NCBI GenBank assembly: GCA_963839685.1
Contig: CAWIVS010000011.1
Coordinates: 496,001-560,000 of the forward strand
DNA length: 64,000 bases
Source: CADEED01 sp963839685
GTDB lineage: Bacteria > Pseudomonadota > Gammaproteobacteria > Steroidobacterales > Steroidobacteraceae
Direction of reading: 5' to 3'
In this document: positions 27,766 to 37,339 of the stretch, piece by piece
Layout of the letters: the number at the start of each line of letters is the position of its first letter
How positions within the stretch are numbered: the first letter of the stretch is position 1
Translations under genes and position numbers: made by a program
Notes under the pieces: generated by a model
Database searches by the model: none
The model's input: only the letters and a program-made list of their open reading frames with translations
What the model was told of the DNA's origin: nothing

Positions 27766-29141
27766 CTAGGGCTGCTTTGCCGGAGTGGCGATCGGCTCGC
27801 GCAGCAGCATCAGCTCTTCCGCGGCCGTCGGGTGCAGCGCCACGGTGCTGTCCCACTGGCTTTGGTGAGTCCGGCCTTCACCGCCACCGCCGCCAGCTGG
27901 ATCATCTCCGGCGCGTCTTCGCCGGCGACATGCACGCCTAACAACTTGCCGGTCTTGCGCTCCACCACCAGCTTCATCAGCGTTCGTTCCTGGTTGCCCG
28001 ACAGCATGTTGCGCATCGGGCGGAAGTTGGTGCGGTAGATATCGAGCTCACCGTGCGAGTGACGCGCGTCGCCTTCCCCCAGGCCCACGGTGCCGATCGG
28101 CGGACGCCCGAAAACCGCGCTCGGCACGCTGCGGTGATCCACGGGTGTCGGGCGGTTGTTGTACACCGTGTCGGCGAATGCGTGGCCATCGCGGACCGCG
28201 ACCGGGGTGAGGTTCACGCGATTGGTCACGTCGCCGATGGCATAGATGGAGTCGACACTGCTGCGTGAATACTCATTCACGGCCACCGCGCCCGACGAGT
28301 CCAGCTGCACACCGGCGCGCTCCAGCCCGAGGGCCTGCGTGTTGGGGTGGCGGCCGACGGCGAACAGCACCTGGTCGGTGTCGACGTGTTCGCCCGTCGA
28401 CAAGGTCACGCGCAGGTCTCCGCCGGACTTCTCGATCTTCGTGAGCGTGGTCCTCATGGTGAGCTTGACGCCGGCGCGTTCGGTCTCGATGTGCAAGTGG
28501 GCGCGCAGGTCGTCATCGAAGCCGCGCAGCATGCGGTCGCCACGATGCACGATGCGAGTCTCGGCGCCGAGCCCGTGGAAGATGTTGGCAAACTCCAGCG
28601 CCACGTAGCCGCCGCCCACGATGAGGATGCGGCGCGGAAACGCCTGGAGCAGGAAGGTCTCGTTGGAAGTGATGCCATGCTCGAGTCCGGGCAGTCCGTC
28701 GAGTAGTTGGGGCCGGCCGCCGGTGGCAATGAGGATCCGCTCGGCGCTGAGCTCGCTGCCGGACTTCATCAGCTTCACCGTGTGCGCGTCGATGACTTCG
28801 GCGCGTTCTTCGAACGCGGTGACGCCGGCCTTGAGCAGGTTGCTGTTGTAGATCCCCGAAAGACGAGTGATTTCCTTCTGCACGTTGTCGCGCAGGGTGG
28901 GCCAGTCGAATGCGGCGCTGCCGACGGTCCAGCCGTAGCCCTTCGCATCGGCGAAGTTCTGCGCGAACTCGGCGCCGTACACCAGGAACTTCTTCGGTAC
29001 ACAGCCGCGGATCACGCAGGTGCCGCCGATGCGGTATTCCTCGGCGATGGCGACTCGGGCGCCGGCCAGCGAAGCAATGCGGGCAGCGCGCACACCGCCG
29101 GAACCCGCGCCGATGACGAACAGGTCGTAGTCGAATTTCAT
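27766..29141 (-). CDS. gor: Glutathione-disulfide reductase (frame break near 27858)
   Basis: About 458 residues restored. FAD motif GAGSGGVRAAR, redox-active GGTCVIRGCVPKK, NAD(P) motif IVGGGYVALEFA and YAIGDVTNR are all present. In the window the last residues are scrambled after AGLTKA; adding one base near 27858 gives QWDSTVALHPTAAEEL, which contains the catalytic histidine, and a TAG at 27766-27768. FAD flavoprotein that keeps glutathione reduced, using NADPH. Monocistronic, minus strand. Confidence 0.93.
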
Positions 29142-29241
29142 GGCAGGATACTAGCCTGACCTCGAGGGGAAGCTCGACTGCTCGTACGGGCTACGGGCGA
29201 TCGTGGTACACCGCGGAAATCCGTCAACCGGGCGAAATCTC

Positions 29242-30241
29242 ATGAATACCTTCACGGCGTTTCGCATCCACGAGGTCGATGGAAAGGCGCTGGGTCGTTT
29301 CGAGCAGGTCACGCTCGATCAGCTCTCGGCCGGGGAAGTCGTCATCGACGTCGACTATTCCGGCATCAACTACAAGGATGCGCTCGCGGCCACCGGCGCC
29401 GGAAAAATCCTGCGGCGCTATCCGCTGGTGGGTGGCATCGATCTCGCAGGGCGAGTCCGCACCTCGACGGATACGCCGTTTTGCGCCGGGAGACGCCGTG
29501 CTGGTGACCGGTTGTGGTCTGTCGGAGACCGTCGACGGCGGCTACGCCGAGGTCGCGCGCGTCAGTGCTGATTCCGTGATTCCTTTGCCGGCCGGGCTCG
29601 ACGCGTTTCACGCCATGGCGCTGGGCACGGCGGGATTCACCGCGGCGCTCGCCCTTCACCGCATGGAGCGCAACGGGCAGTCGCCGGCACGCGGCGCGAT
29701 CGTGGTGACCGGCGCCACTGGCGGCGTCGGCAGCATCGCCATCGACATGCTGGCTGGTCGCGGCTACGAAGTCATCGCGGTGACCGGCAAGAAGGAAGCC
29801 TTCGAATACCTGGAGTCGCTGGGCGCCAGCACGGTGCTGTCGCGCGAGCAGCTGTCGCTGGGCAATCGACCACTCGAGGCGGCGCGCTTCGCGGGCGCCA
29901 TCGACAATGTTGGCGGCGAAATGCTCGCCGGCCTCACGCGGCACGTGGATTTCTGGGGAAACATCGCGAGCGTGGGCCTGGCCGGTGGCGCGCAACTCAA
30001 TACCACCGTGATGCCGTTCATCTTGCGCGGCATCAACCTGCTCGGCATCAATTCCTCCGCCACGCCGCGCGCCGAGCGGCTCGAGGTCTGGCAGCGAATC
30101 GCCACGGACCTGAAGCCGCGCCTGCTCGAACGGATCGTCAGGCGCACGATTCCATTCGAGGAACTGGTCGGGGCTTTTCAGCCACACATCGACGGCAAGA
30201 TCATCGGCCGCACCGTGGTCAGGATTGGCGCGCAGCCGTAG
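29242..30241 (+). CDS. AcuI/YhdH-type acrylyl-CoA reductase / quinone oxidoreductase (frame break near 29480)
   Basis: About 332 residues restored. N-terminal GroES-like domain (VDYSGINYKDALAATG, GGIDLAGRV) and a Rossmann domain (VVTGATGGVGSIAIDMLAGRGY) with FAGAIDNVGG, as in medium-chain reductases of the AcuI/YhdH group, which reduce acryloyl-CoA to propionyl-CoA with NADPH. A TTTT run near 29480 has one T too many; with three Ts the reading is TPFAPGDAVLVTGCG. Just upstream of prpB; propionyl-CoA production would fit with the methylcitrate genes that follow. Confidence 0.88.
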
Positions 30242-30254
30242 ACTGCACGCCAAC

Positions 30255-31164
30255 ATGACTGCTTCCACCCCCGTGCCGCTATCAGCGGGCGCGAAGTTTC
30301 GCGCCGCGCTTGCCGCGGAAAAGCCGCTGCAGGTTGTCGGCGCCATCAACGCGTACGCCGCCCGCATGGCCGAGGCCACCGGGTTTCGCGCGCTCTATCT
30401 ATCGGGCGGCGGTGTGGCCGCAAATTCGCTCGGCCTGCCGGATCTCGGCATCAGCACCATGGATGACGTGGCGACAGACATCCGGCGCATTTCCGAAGCC
30501 AGCACCTTGCCCTTGCTGGTGGACGCGGACACCGGCTGGGGCTCGGCCTTCAATATTGCGCGCACCGTGCGTTCGTTCGGCAAGGCGGGCGCGGCCGGCC
30601 TGCACATCGAAGACCAGGTGCAGTCCAAACGCTGCGGACATCGCCCGGGCAAGGAAGTGGTGCCGCGCGACGAAATGGTCGATCGCGTCAAGGCCGCGGT
30701 GGACGCGCGCAGCGATGCCAGCTTCATCGTCATGGCGCGCAGCGATGCGCTGGCGAGTGAGGGCCTGGAGCGCATGATCGAGCGCCTGGTGGCCTGCGTG
30801 CACGCCGGTGCCGACGCGGTGTTTCCCGAAGCCATCACCGATCTCGCCATGTATCGCAAGGTGCGCGACGCGGTGAACGTGCCGGTGCTCGCAAACATCA
30901 CCGAATTCGGCAAGACACCTCTATATACGCGCGACGAACTGGGCCCGGCCGGTGTCGACATCGTGCTGCACTGCTGCTCGGCGTATCGCGCCATGAATCT
31001 CGCGGCGCTCAAGGTGTACCAGGCCATTCGCCGCGACGGCACGCAGAAGAACGTGCTTGACGACATGCAGACGCGCGACGATCTCTACAAATACCTCGAC
31101 TACCACGCCTACGAAACGCAAGCTCGACGCGTTGTTCGCCGAGGAGAAGGGGAAGGCGAAATGA
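30255..31164 (+). CDS. prpB: 2-methylisocitrate lyase (frame break near 31115)
   Basis: About 302 residues restored. Signature motifs of the isocitrate-lyase superfamily: LYLSGGGVAANSLG, DADTGWGSAFNI (metal-binding aspartates), KRCGHRPGKEV (catalytic cysteine in the KRCGH loop) and FPEAI. In the window the frame runs on into prpC; deleting one base near 31115 gives KLDALFAEEKGKAK and a TGA at 31162-31164 that overlaps the prpC ATG. Cleaves 2-methylisocitrate to pyruvate and succinate. Confidence 0.92.
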
Positions 31165-32327
31165 GCGCACCCGAAAGTGCCGCGGCGGCCGGTTTCAAGC
31201 CGAAAAAATCCGTCGCCCTCTCGGGCGTCACTGCCGGCAATACCGCGTTGTGCACCGTCGGGCGCAGTGGCAACGACCTGCACTATCGCGGTTACGACAT
31301 CATCGAAGTCGCCGAGACCTGCGAGTTCGAGGAGATCGCCTATCTGTTGATACACGGCAAGCTGCCGAACACGGCCGAGCTCGGCGCCTACAAGGCGAAG
31401 CTCAAGAATCTGCGCGGAATTCCGGCGCCGGTGCGCGCCGTGCTCGAGCAATTGCCGCCGGCCACACATCCCATGGACGTATTGCGCACTGGCGCGTCGG
31501 CGTTGGGATGCGTGCTGCCCGAGGCAAGTGGCCACGACGCGGCGGGCGCGCGCGAGATCGCCGATCACCTGCTGGCGAGCTTCGGATCGATGCTCTGCTA
31601 CTGGTATCACTTCTCGCACAGCAGCCGCCGTATCCACGTTGAGACCGACGACGATTCGGTGGGCGGACATTTCCTGCATCTGCTGCATCGGCGCGCGCCG
31701 TCGGCGAGCTGGGTGCGTGCCATGCACACTTCGCTGAATCTGTATGCCGAGCACGAGTTCAACTCCTCGACGTTCACGGCGCGCGTGATTGCGGGCACGG
31801 GCTCGGATATTTATTCCTGCATCACCGGCGCCATCGGCGCGCTGCGCGGGCCGAAACACGGCGGCGCCAACGAAGAGGCGCTGGTGATCCAGGAGCGTTA
31901 TGCGCATCCCGACGAAGCGGAAGCCGACATCCGTCGCCGCGTGGCCAACAAGGAAATCGTGATCGGCTTCGGCCACCCGGTGTATACAGTTTCCGATCCG
32001 CGCAATGTCATCATCAAGCGCGTCGCCGCAACGCTGGCGCGCGAAGCCGGTGACATGAAGCTGTACGCCATTGCCGAACGCATCGAGGCGCTGATGGGAG
32101 ACATCAAGAAGATGTTCCCCAATCTCGACTGGTACAGCGCGGTGAGTTACCACCTGATGGGCGTCCCTACGCGCCATGTTCACGCCGTCTGTTTGTCGAT
32201 GGCGCGCACTACCGGATGGAGCGCCCACGTCATCGAGCAGCGCGAGGACGGCAAGATCATCCGGCCCGCGGCCAACTACATCGGGCCTGAGAACCGCAAG
32301 TTCGTGCCGCTGGCGCAACGGCCATGA
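31161..32327 (+). CDS. prpC: 2-methylcitrate synthase
   Basis: 388 residues from ATG 31161, whose ATGA overlaps the restored prpB stop. Type II citrate-synthase-fold motifs: LSGVTAGNTALCTVG at the start, GPKHGGANE (catalytic histidine), GFGHPVYTVSDPR (second histidine) and the C-terminal aspartate/arginine region. The N-terminal wording GVTAGNTA is characteristic of PrpC rather than GltA. Condenses propionyl-CoA with oxaloacetate. Confidence 0.94.
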   Translation: MSAPESAAAAGFKPKKSVALSGVTAGNTALCTVGRSGNDLHYRGYDIIEVAETCEFEEIAYLLIHGKLPNTAELGAYKAKLKNLRGIPAPVRAVLEQLPPATHPMDVLRTGASALGCVLPEASGHDAAGAREIADHLLASFGSMLCYWYHFSHSSRRIHVETDDDSVGGHFLHLLHRRAPSASWVRAMHTSLNLYAEHEFNSSTFTARVIAGTGSDIYSCITGAIGALRGPKHGGANEEALVIQERYAHPDEAEADIRRRVANKEIVIGFGHPVYTVSDPRNVIIKRVAATLAREAGDMKLYAIAERIEALMGDIKKMFPNLDWYSAVSYHLMGVPTRHVHAVCLSMARTTGWSAHVIEQREDGKIIRPAANYIGPENRKFVPLAQRP

Positions 32328-32421
32328 TCGCGGCGGCGGCTAATGCTGGCGGCTGGCGGCGGCTGGCCTGGCCTGCACGCAGGCGGCCACCGCGGCCGAG
32401 CGCCTGCCATACCCGGAGATC

Positions 32422-32676
32422 GTGGACACGGTGCGCTCCTTGGCCGCGGAGCATCTCGGACGCAAGAAGTCGGACATCAGCACCGTCGACTCGCTGTTCG
32501 CGCAGGGCATGAGCGAGCCGACATTCCTCGCGCTGGTGATTGCGATCCAGGACGAATTCGGCGTGGTGATTCCGGACGATGAGATCCGGCAGGCCAGGTG
32601 GAACGACCCGATGGTGGGACTTTCGGTGCGGCGGCTCGCCGAACTGGTCGAAAAGCGCATGCGAGAGCCGTTTTAG
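32422..32676 (+). CDS. Acyl-carrier-protein-like protein in the prp operon
   Basis: 84 residues from a GTG at 32422. The helical pattern LVIAIQDEFGVVIPDDEI matches helix II-III of acyl carrier proteins, but the phosphopantetheine DSL position reads SEP (GMSEPTFLALV), so the attachment serine appears displaced or lost. The same frame is open upstream to 32344 and would add GLACTQAATAAERLPYPE, a lipoprotein-like stretch without a clean start; that GC-repetitive piece may contain a base error. Located between prpC and prpD, 13 bp before prpD. Function unknown. Confidence 0.65.
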   Translation: MDTVRSLAAEHLGRKKSDISTVDSLFAQGMSEPTFLALVIAIQDEFGVVIPDDEIRQARWNDPMVGLSVRRLAELVEKRMREPF

Positions 32677-32689
32677 AGCGAGATTCTGA

Positions 32690-34136
32690 ATGGCCCACGA
32701 CTACAAGTCCGCCCAGCGGCCGAATCCCGATGACCTGCTGGTCGCGCTCGCCGATTACACCAGGAACTACCTGGTAGATAGCCCGCAGGCCTACGAGACC
32801 GCGAAGTACTGTCTCATGGACACGCTGGCCTGTGGTTTCCAGGCGCTCAGGTTCCCGGCCTGCACCAGGTTGCTGGGGCCGGTGGTGCCCGGCGCCACCA
32901 TGCCGGGCGGCGCGCGCGTGCCTGGTACGAGCTACGAGCTGGATCCGGTCATGGGCGCGTTCAGCATCGGCGCGATGGTGCGCTGGCTGGACTTCAACGA
33001 CACCTGGCTGGCCGCCGAGTGGGGCCATCCCTCCGACAATCTCGGCGCGATTCTCGCGCTGTCCGACTACCTGTCGCGCCGTGCCATCCTGCTCGGCGAC
33101 AAGCCGCTGACCGTGCGCGACGTGCTCACCGCCATGATCAAGGCGCACGAGATCCAGGGTGTGCTTGCGCTCGAGAACAGCTTCAACCGCGTGGGCCTGG
33201 ATCACGTGCTGCTGGTGCGAGTCGCCTCCACGGCGGTGGCCACCGGGATGTTGGGCGGTTCGCTCGAACAGATCGTCAATGCGCTCTCGAATGCCTGGAT
33301 TGATGGCGGCGCGTTGCGCACCTACCGGCATGCGCCCAACACCGGCTCGCGCAAGAGCTGGGCGGCGGGCGACGCCACGAGTCGGGCCGTGCGGCACGCG
33401 CTGTTCGCGCTCAAGAATGAAATGGGTTATCCCTCGGCGATGAGTGCGAAGACCTGGGGATTCCAGGATGTGCTCTTCAAGGGGAAATCCGTGACGCTGG
33501 CGCAGGCATTGGGCAGCTACGTCATGGAGAACGTGTTGTTCAAGATCAGCTACCCGGCCGAGTTCCACGCGCAAACCGCGGTGGAATGCGCCATGGCCCT
33601 GCATCCGCATGGTGAAGGACCGGCTCGCGTTCATCGAACGCATCGTCATCGAGACGCAGGAACCCGGCGTGCGCATCATCGACAAGACCGGACCACTCGC
33701 CAACCCGGCCGACCGTGACCATTGTCTGCAATACATGGTGGCCGTGCCGCTGATCCTGGGACGCCTCACACCGGCGGACTACGAAGACGTGGTCGCAACC
33801 GATCCGCGCATCGACAACCTGCGCGCCAGGATGACAGTGAAGGAGAACACGGTCTTCACCAGGGAATACTACGAGCGCGACAAGCGCCACATCGGCAACG
33901 CGTTGCACATCTTCTTCAGTGACGGCGCGCCGAAGCTCGAGATGCGAATCGACTTCCCGGTCGGCCATCGCAAGCGCCGCGCGGAAGGCATGCCTCTGCT
34001 GGTGCAGAAATTCGAGACCTCCGTGGCCGCGCATTTCCCGGAGCGCCAGACCGAGACCATCAAGGGGTTGTTCGAGCGCAAGGACTTCGAGTCGATCCCG
34101 GTGAACGAATTCATGGCGCAGCTCGTCGCGAACTGA
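32690..34136 (+). CDS. prpD: 2-methylcitrate dehydratase PrpD (frame break near 33607)
   Basis: About 482 residues restored. MmgE/PrpD family motifs: YCLMDTLACGFQAL, RWLDFNDTWLAAEWGHPSDN, HEIQGVLALENSFNRVGLDH and NVLFKISYPAEFHAQTA. One extra base near 33607 breaks the frame; the downstream frame reads MVKDRLAFIERIVIET and continues to GLFERKDFESIPVNEFM. Converts 2-methylcitrate to 2-methylaconitate or methylisocitrate. No acnD or prpF is seen. Two bases separate its stop from the rsmG start. Confidence 0.93.
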
Positions 34137-34137
34137 C

Positions 34138-34813
34138 GTGTCCGAGCTCGACGAGGCATCGTGGAAGGCGCGCCTCGATGCCGGCGCGAAGGAAATGGCG
34201 GTCGAGCTGGATGAATCCATGCTCGACACGCTGTGGCGCTATGGATTCATGCTGCGCGAGCGCAACGCGCACGTAAACCTCACCTCCATTGTTTCGCCGG
34301 AAGGCATCCTCACGCTGCACATGCTCGACAGCCTGTCGGTGGCTGCCGCACCTCGGCGCCGCGCAGCGCATCATCGACGTCGGAACGGGTGGGGGTTTTC
34401 CGGGAATTCCGCTGGCCGTGGCCTGTCCCAAGCGGCATTTCACGCTCATCGACGGCACGCAGAAGAAAATCCGCTTCGTCGCGGAGTGCGTCGCGGCCCT
34501 GGATATCCGCAACGTGCAGGCGCTGGCGGCGCGTGCCGAAACTTACCCGGACGAGAAACAATTCGATGTCGTGGTGCTGCGCGCGGTGGGCGCGCTCGCC
34601 GATGTTCTACATAACGCCGGGCGGCTGCTCGCGCCGCACGGCCGCCTGCTCGCCATGAAGGGGCGTGCGCCCGACGATGAAATCCGTGCGTTGCCGCGCG
34701 GCTGGCGCGCCGAGGTGATTCGCCTGCGCGTGCCCGGACTCGACGCCGAACGGCATCTTGTCGCTCTCGCGCGTCAGCCAGCGCACCGCAAGGCGCGAAA
34801 GCGCGCCGGATAA
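34138..34813 (+). CDS. rsmG: 16S rRNA (guanine-527-N7)-methyltransferase RsmG (frame break near 34346)
   Basis: About 224 residues restored, GTG start. The GidB signature NAHVNLTSI, HMLDSLSV, then IDVGTGGGFPGIPLA (AdoMet motif I) and VVLRAV. Deleting one base near 34346 gives SVAPHLGAAQRIIDVG. Methylates G527 of 16S rRNA. It precedes parA-parB as in most gammaproteobacteria, but the usual upstream mnmG is replaced by prpD here. Confidence 0.93.
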
Positions 34814-34855
34814 AGCGAAACAACCGCGGCGTCGTGCGGTTATCATCCGGCTGCC

Positions 34856-35698
34856 ATGAAGCGCATCATCGCGGTCGCGAACCAGAAGGGCGGTGTCGGC
34901 AAGACGACCACCGCGGTGAATCTGGCGGCTTCATTCGCCGCGACGCGCCGCAACGTGCTGCTGATCGACATCGATCCGCAGGGCAACGCCACCATGGGCT
35001 GCGGCATCGAGAAATCCCAGATCCAGCGCGGCACCGCCGATGTGTTGTTAGGCGAGGCCGACGCTGCGTCGGTGATCGTGCCGCTCGCGAACACGCCCGG
35101 GCTCTCGCTGATGCCTTCCAACCAGGATCTGACGGCCGCCGAGGTGCGCCTGCTGACCACCATGGCGGGGCGCGAGCTCAAGCTGCGCAACGCGCTGCGG
35201 CCTATCTACCAGCAGTACGAAGTCATCCTCATCGATTGCCCGCCGGCGTTGAACATGCTGACGCTCAACGCGCTGGTGGCCGCGCAGAGCGTGCTCATCC
35301 CGATGCAGTGCGAGTACTACGCGCTCGAGGGATTGTCGGCGCTGGTGTCCACCATCGAGCAGATCAAGGCATCGGTGTCGCCCAACCTCGAGATCGAAGG
35401 CATCCTGCGCACCATGTTCGATCCGCGGAACAACCTTTCCAACGAGGTTTCCAGCCAGCTGATCGCGCACTTCGGCGACAAGGTGTTTCGCACCATCGTG
35501 CCGCGCAACGTACGCCTGGCGGAGGCGCCGTCATTCGGCAAGCCGGCCCTGCAGCACGACAAGGATTCGCGCGGCGCACTGGCCTACCTGGCGCTCGCCG
35601 GCGAAATGCTGCGCAGGGAAGACGAGGCTGCCAACGAACCCGTAGTCGCCCCGCCGGCGGATGAACCGGCGTTCGAGGGCGACCGACCCCTCAACTGA
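34856..35698 (+). CDS. parA: Chromosome-partitioning ATPase ParA (Soj)
   Basis: 280 residues. Deviant Walker A KGGVGKTT at residues 11-18, Walker A' LLIDIDPQGNAT, and Walker B VILIDCPPAL. The MinD/ParA fold is followed by a short acidic Pro/Ala tail. Uses ATP-dependent nonspecific DNA binding with ParB-parS to segregate the chromosome origin. parB follows after 37 bp. Confidence 0.96.
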   Translation: MKRIIAVANQKGGVGKTTTAVNLAASFAATRRNVLLIDIDPQGNATMGCGIEKSQIQRGTADVLLGEADAASVIVPLANTPGLSLMPSNQDLTAAEVRLLTTMAGRELKLRNALRPIYQQYEVILIDCPPALNMLTLNALVAAQSVLIPMQCEYYALEGLSALVSTIEQIKASVSPNLEIEGILRTMFDPRNNLSNEVSSQLIAHFGDKVFRTIVPRNVRLAEAPSFGKPALQHDKDSRGALAYLALAGEMLRREDEAANEPVVAPPADEPAFEGDRPLN

Positions 35699-35735
35699 TC
35701 CGCGCCCGTTTGTCGCTGCGACTATTATTCGCGCC

Positions 35736-36665
35736 ATGAGCCAGAAGAAACCGGTGATGGGTCGTGGCCTCGAGGCACTGCTCGGGCAGATGTCGCGACG
35801 ACCCGAGGTTACGCCCGGCGAGGCGCCGGGCCCCGCGGAACCCGCCAAACTCCCCGGTGACGAACTCGCCAACGTGCCGCTCGACCTGTTGCAACGTGGC
35901 AAATATCAGCCGCGTGTCGACATGCGCCAGGAATCCCTGCAGGAGCTCGCCGATTCCATCAAGGCACAGGGCGTGGTGCAGCCCATCGTTGTCCGGCCGG
36001 TCGACGGCGCGGCGGTCGGCGCCTCGCAGCGCTACGAGATCGTCGCCGGCGAACGCCGCTGGCGCGCCGCGCAGATCGCAGGACTGCCCACCATCCCCGC
36101 CGTCATCCGGCGCGTACCCGATGAAGCCGCCATCGCCATGGCGCTCATCGAAAATATTCAACGCGAAGACCTGAATCCGCTGGAAGAAGCGCGCGCGCTC
36201 GAGCGGCTCATCAGTGAGTTCGGCATCACCCACCAGCAGGCGGCGGATGCGGTCGGGCGTTCACGCGCGGCGGTGTCGAACCTGCTGCGGCTGCTGGAGC
36301 TTGCGCCGGAAGTCATCGCGCTGGTCGAGCACCGTGAGCTGGAGATGGGCCATGCCCGCGCGCTGCTGTCACTCACGCAGCGCCGCCATCAGATCGAAGT
36401 CGGTGCGCTGGTGGCGAAGAAGGGCCTCTCGGTGCGCGAGACCGAGGCGCTGGTCCGCAGCATGCTGGCCCGCGCTTCCGGCGGCGGGGGCGAATCGAAG
36501 GACGCCAAACCGCTCGATCCCAACGTGCAGCGCCTGCAGGATGATCTCTCCGAGAAGCTCGGCGCCGTGGTGCAGATCCAGCACAGCACCTCGGGCAAGG
36601 GCAAAGTGGTCGTCAGCTATCACTCGCTCGATGAGCTGGACGGCATCCTGGCGCATATTCGTTAG
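35736..36665 (+). CDS. parB: Chromosome-partitioning protein ParB (Spo0J)
   Basis: 309 residues from ATG 35736; a longer frame starting at 35661 overlaps the parA end and lacks similarity. GRGLEALLG opens the protein; the CTPase/ParB-Srx domain has RRWRAAQIAG and ALIENIQREDLNPLEEA; the HTH has THQQAADAVGRSRAAVSNLLRLL; a C-terminal dimerisation domain ends DELDGILAHIR. Binds parS and spreads as a CTP-dependent clamp. I did not spot an intact parS site in the window. Confidence 0.95.
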   Translation: MSQKKPVMGRGLEALLGQMSRRPEVTPGEAPGPAEPAKLPGDELANVPLDLLQRGKYQPRVDMRQESLQELADSIKAQGVVQPIVVRPVDGAAVGASQRYEIVAGERRWRAAQIAGLPTIPAVIRRVPDEAAIAMALIENIQREDLNPLEEARALERLISEFGITHQQAADAVGRSRAAVSNLLRLLELAPEVIALVEHRELEMGHARALLSLTQRRHQIEVGALVAKKGLSVRETEALVRSMLARASGGGGESKDAKPLDPNVQRLQDDLSEKLGAVVQIQHSTSGKGKVVVSYHSLDELDGILAHIR

Positions 36666-36753
36666 CGCCAGCATCTGGCAATTCCTACGACTTACAGCCA
36701 CTTGCGCATCGAGCGGCAGACACCTACACACTGACATCCGGCAGGAATTCCCG

Positions 36754-36782
36754 TTGAACGCCCGTGGGTCGGCGTATATAAT
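36754..36782 (+). promoter_or_regulatory. Sigma70 promoter of the atp operon
   Basis: TTGAAC at 36754-36759 and a perfect TATAAT at 36777-36782 are separated by exactly 17 bases. They lie in the 247-bp gap between parB and atpI, about 130 bases upstream of the atpI start. The near-consensus sequence in a GC-rich genome suggests strong constitutive transcription of the ATP synthase genes. Confidence 0.85.
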
Positions 36783-36850
36783 GCGCGCCCCTTGGCCAAG
36801 GCACCGTAAGTCGTTGCAGGCCAACACAATTTTCGAATACGTCTGACTCT

Positions 36851-36876
36851 GCCTGCGGCCCTCGCGGGCACGTTTT
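36851..36876 (+). terminator. GC-rich hairpin with short T run in the atp leader
   Basis: GCCTGCG (36851-36857) pairs with CGCGGGC (36863-36869) with one G-U pair and a five-base loop, followed three bases later by TTTT (36873-36876). It lies downstream of the promoter and upstream of atpI, so it would be transcribed in the leader as a weak terminator or attenuator. The T run is short, so function is uncertain. Confidence 0.4.
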
Positions 36877-36912
36877 CGTGTTCGCAGATTGTCGACTTGC
36901 AGTAGGAGTGTC

Positions 36913-37328
36913 GTGGTCACCCTTGAGTTGCCCCAGGCGAGGCGACTGGCGATGAGCGTAGTGCTCGGCCAGGTCTCCATCACAGTTGTGGCCGCGATCA
37001 TTTGTTTCGCGGTGTGGGGACGCATTTCAGGTCTCAGCGCGCTCGTGGGCGGTGGTATTTCCGTGCTCGCGAGTGCGGCTATGGTGCTCATCGGCTTCGC
37101 ATCGCCGGCGGGTTCCGACCCGGAACGCGTGGCGCGCGCCTTTTATGTGGGTGAGGGCGTGAAGCTCGCGCTCACGGTGGTGATGTTCGTGGTGGTGTTC
37201 ACTCACGATGAAGGTGTCGTTCGTCGGCGTTGTTCGGCAGCTACATCGCCACATTGTTCGTTTACTGGATCGCGCTCGCGAACGCCCTGCCGCCTCTGGC
37301 AGGAACCGCGAACGTGGCCAAGCGCTAG
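36913..37328 (+). CDS. atpI: ATP synthase accessory protein I (AtpI), frame-broken
   Basis: About 138 residues restored. GTG start at 36913 with AGGAG four bases upstream; ATG 36952 is an alternative. Four hydrophobic segments; motifs WGRISGLSALVGGGISVL and the C-terminal YIATLFVYWIALANALPPL fit AtpI. The observed frame is lost after VVFTH; two single extra bases near 37212 and 37235 would restore it to a TAG at 37326-37328. Assists c-ring assembly; first gene of the atp operon. Confidence 0.8.
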
Positions 37329-37339
37329 GAAAAGAGTAG

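Noticed and set aside
30255..32327. A genuine bifunctional PrpB-PrpC fusion enzyme
   Set aside because: The correct PrpB end and an ATGA overlap are visible one frame over; many other genes here show the same kind of one-base error.
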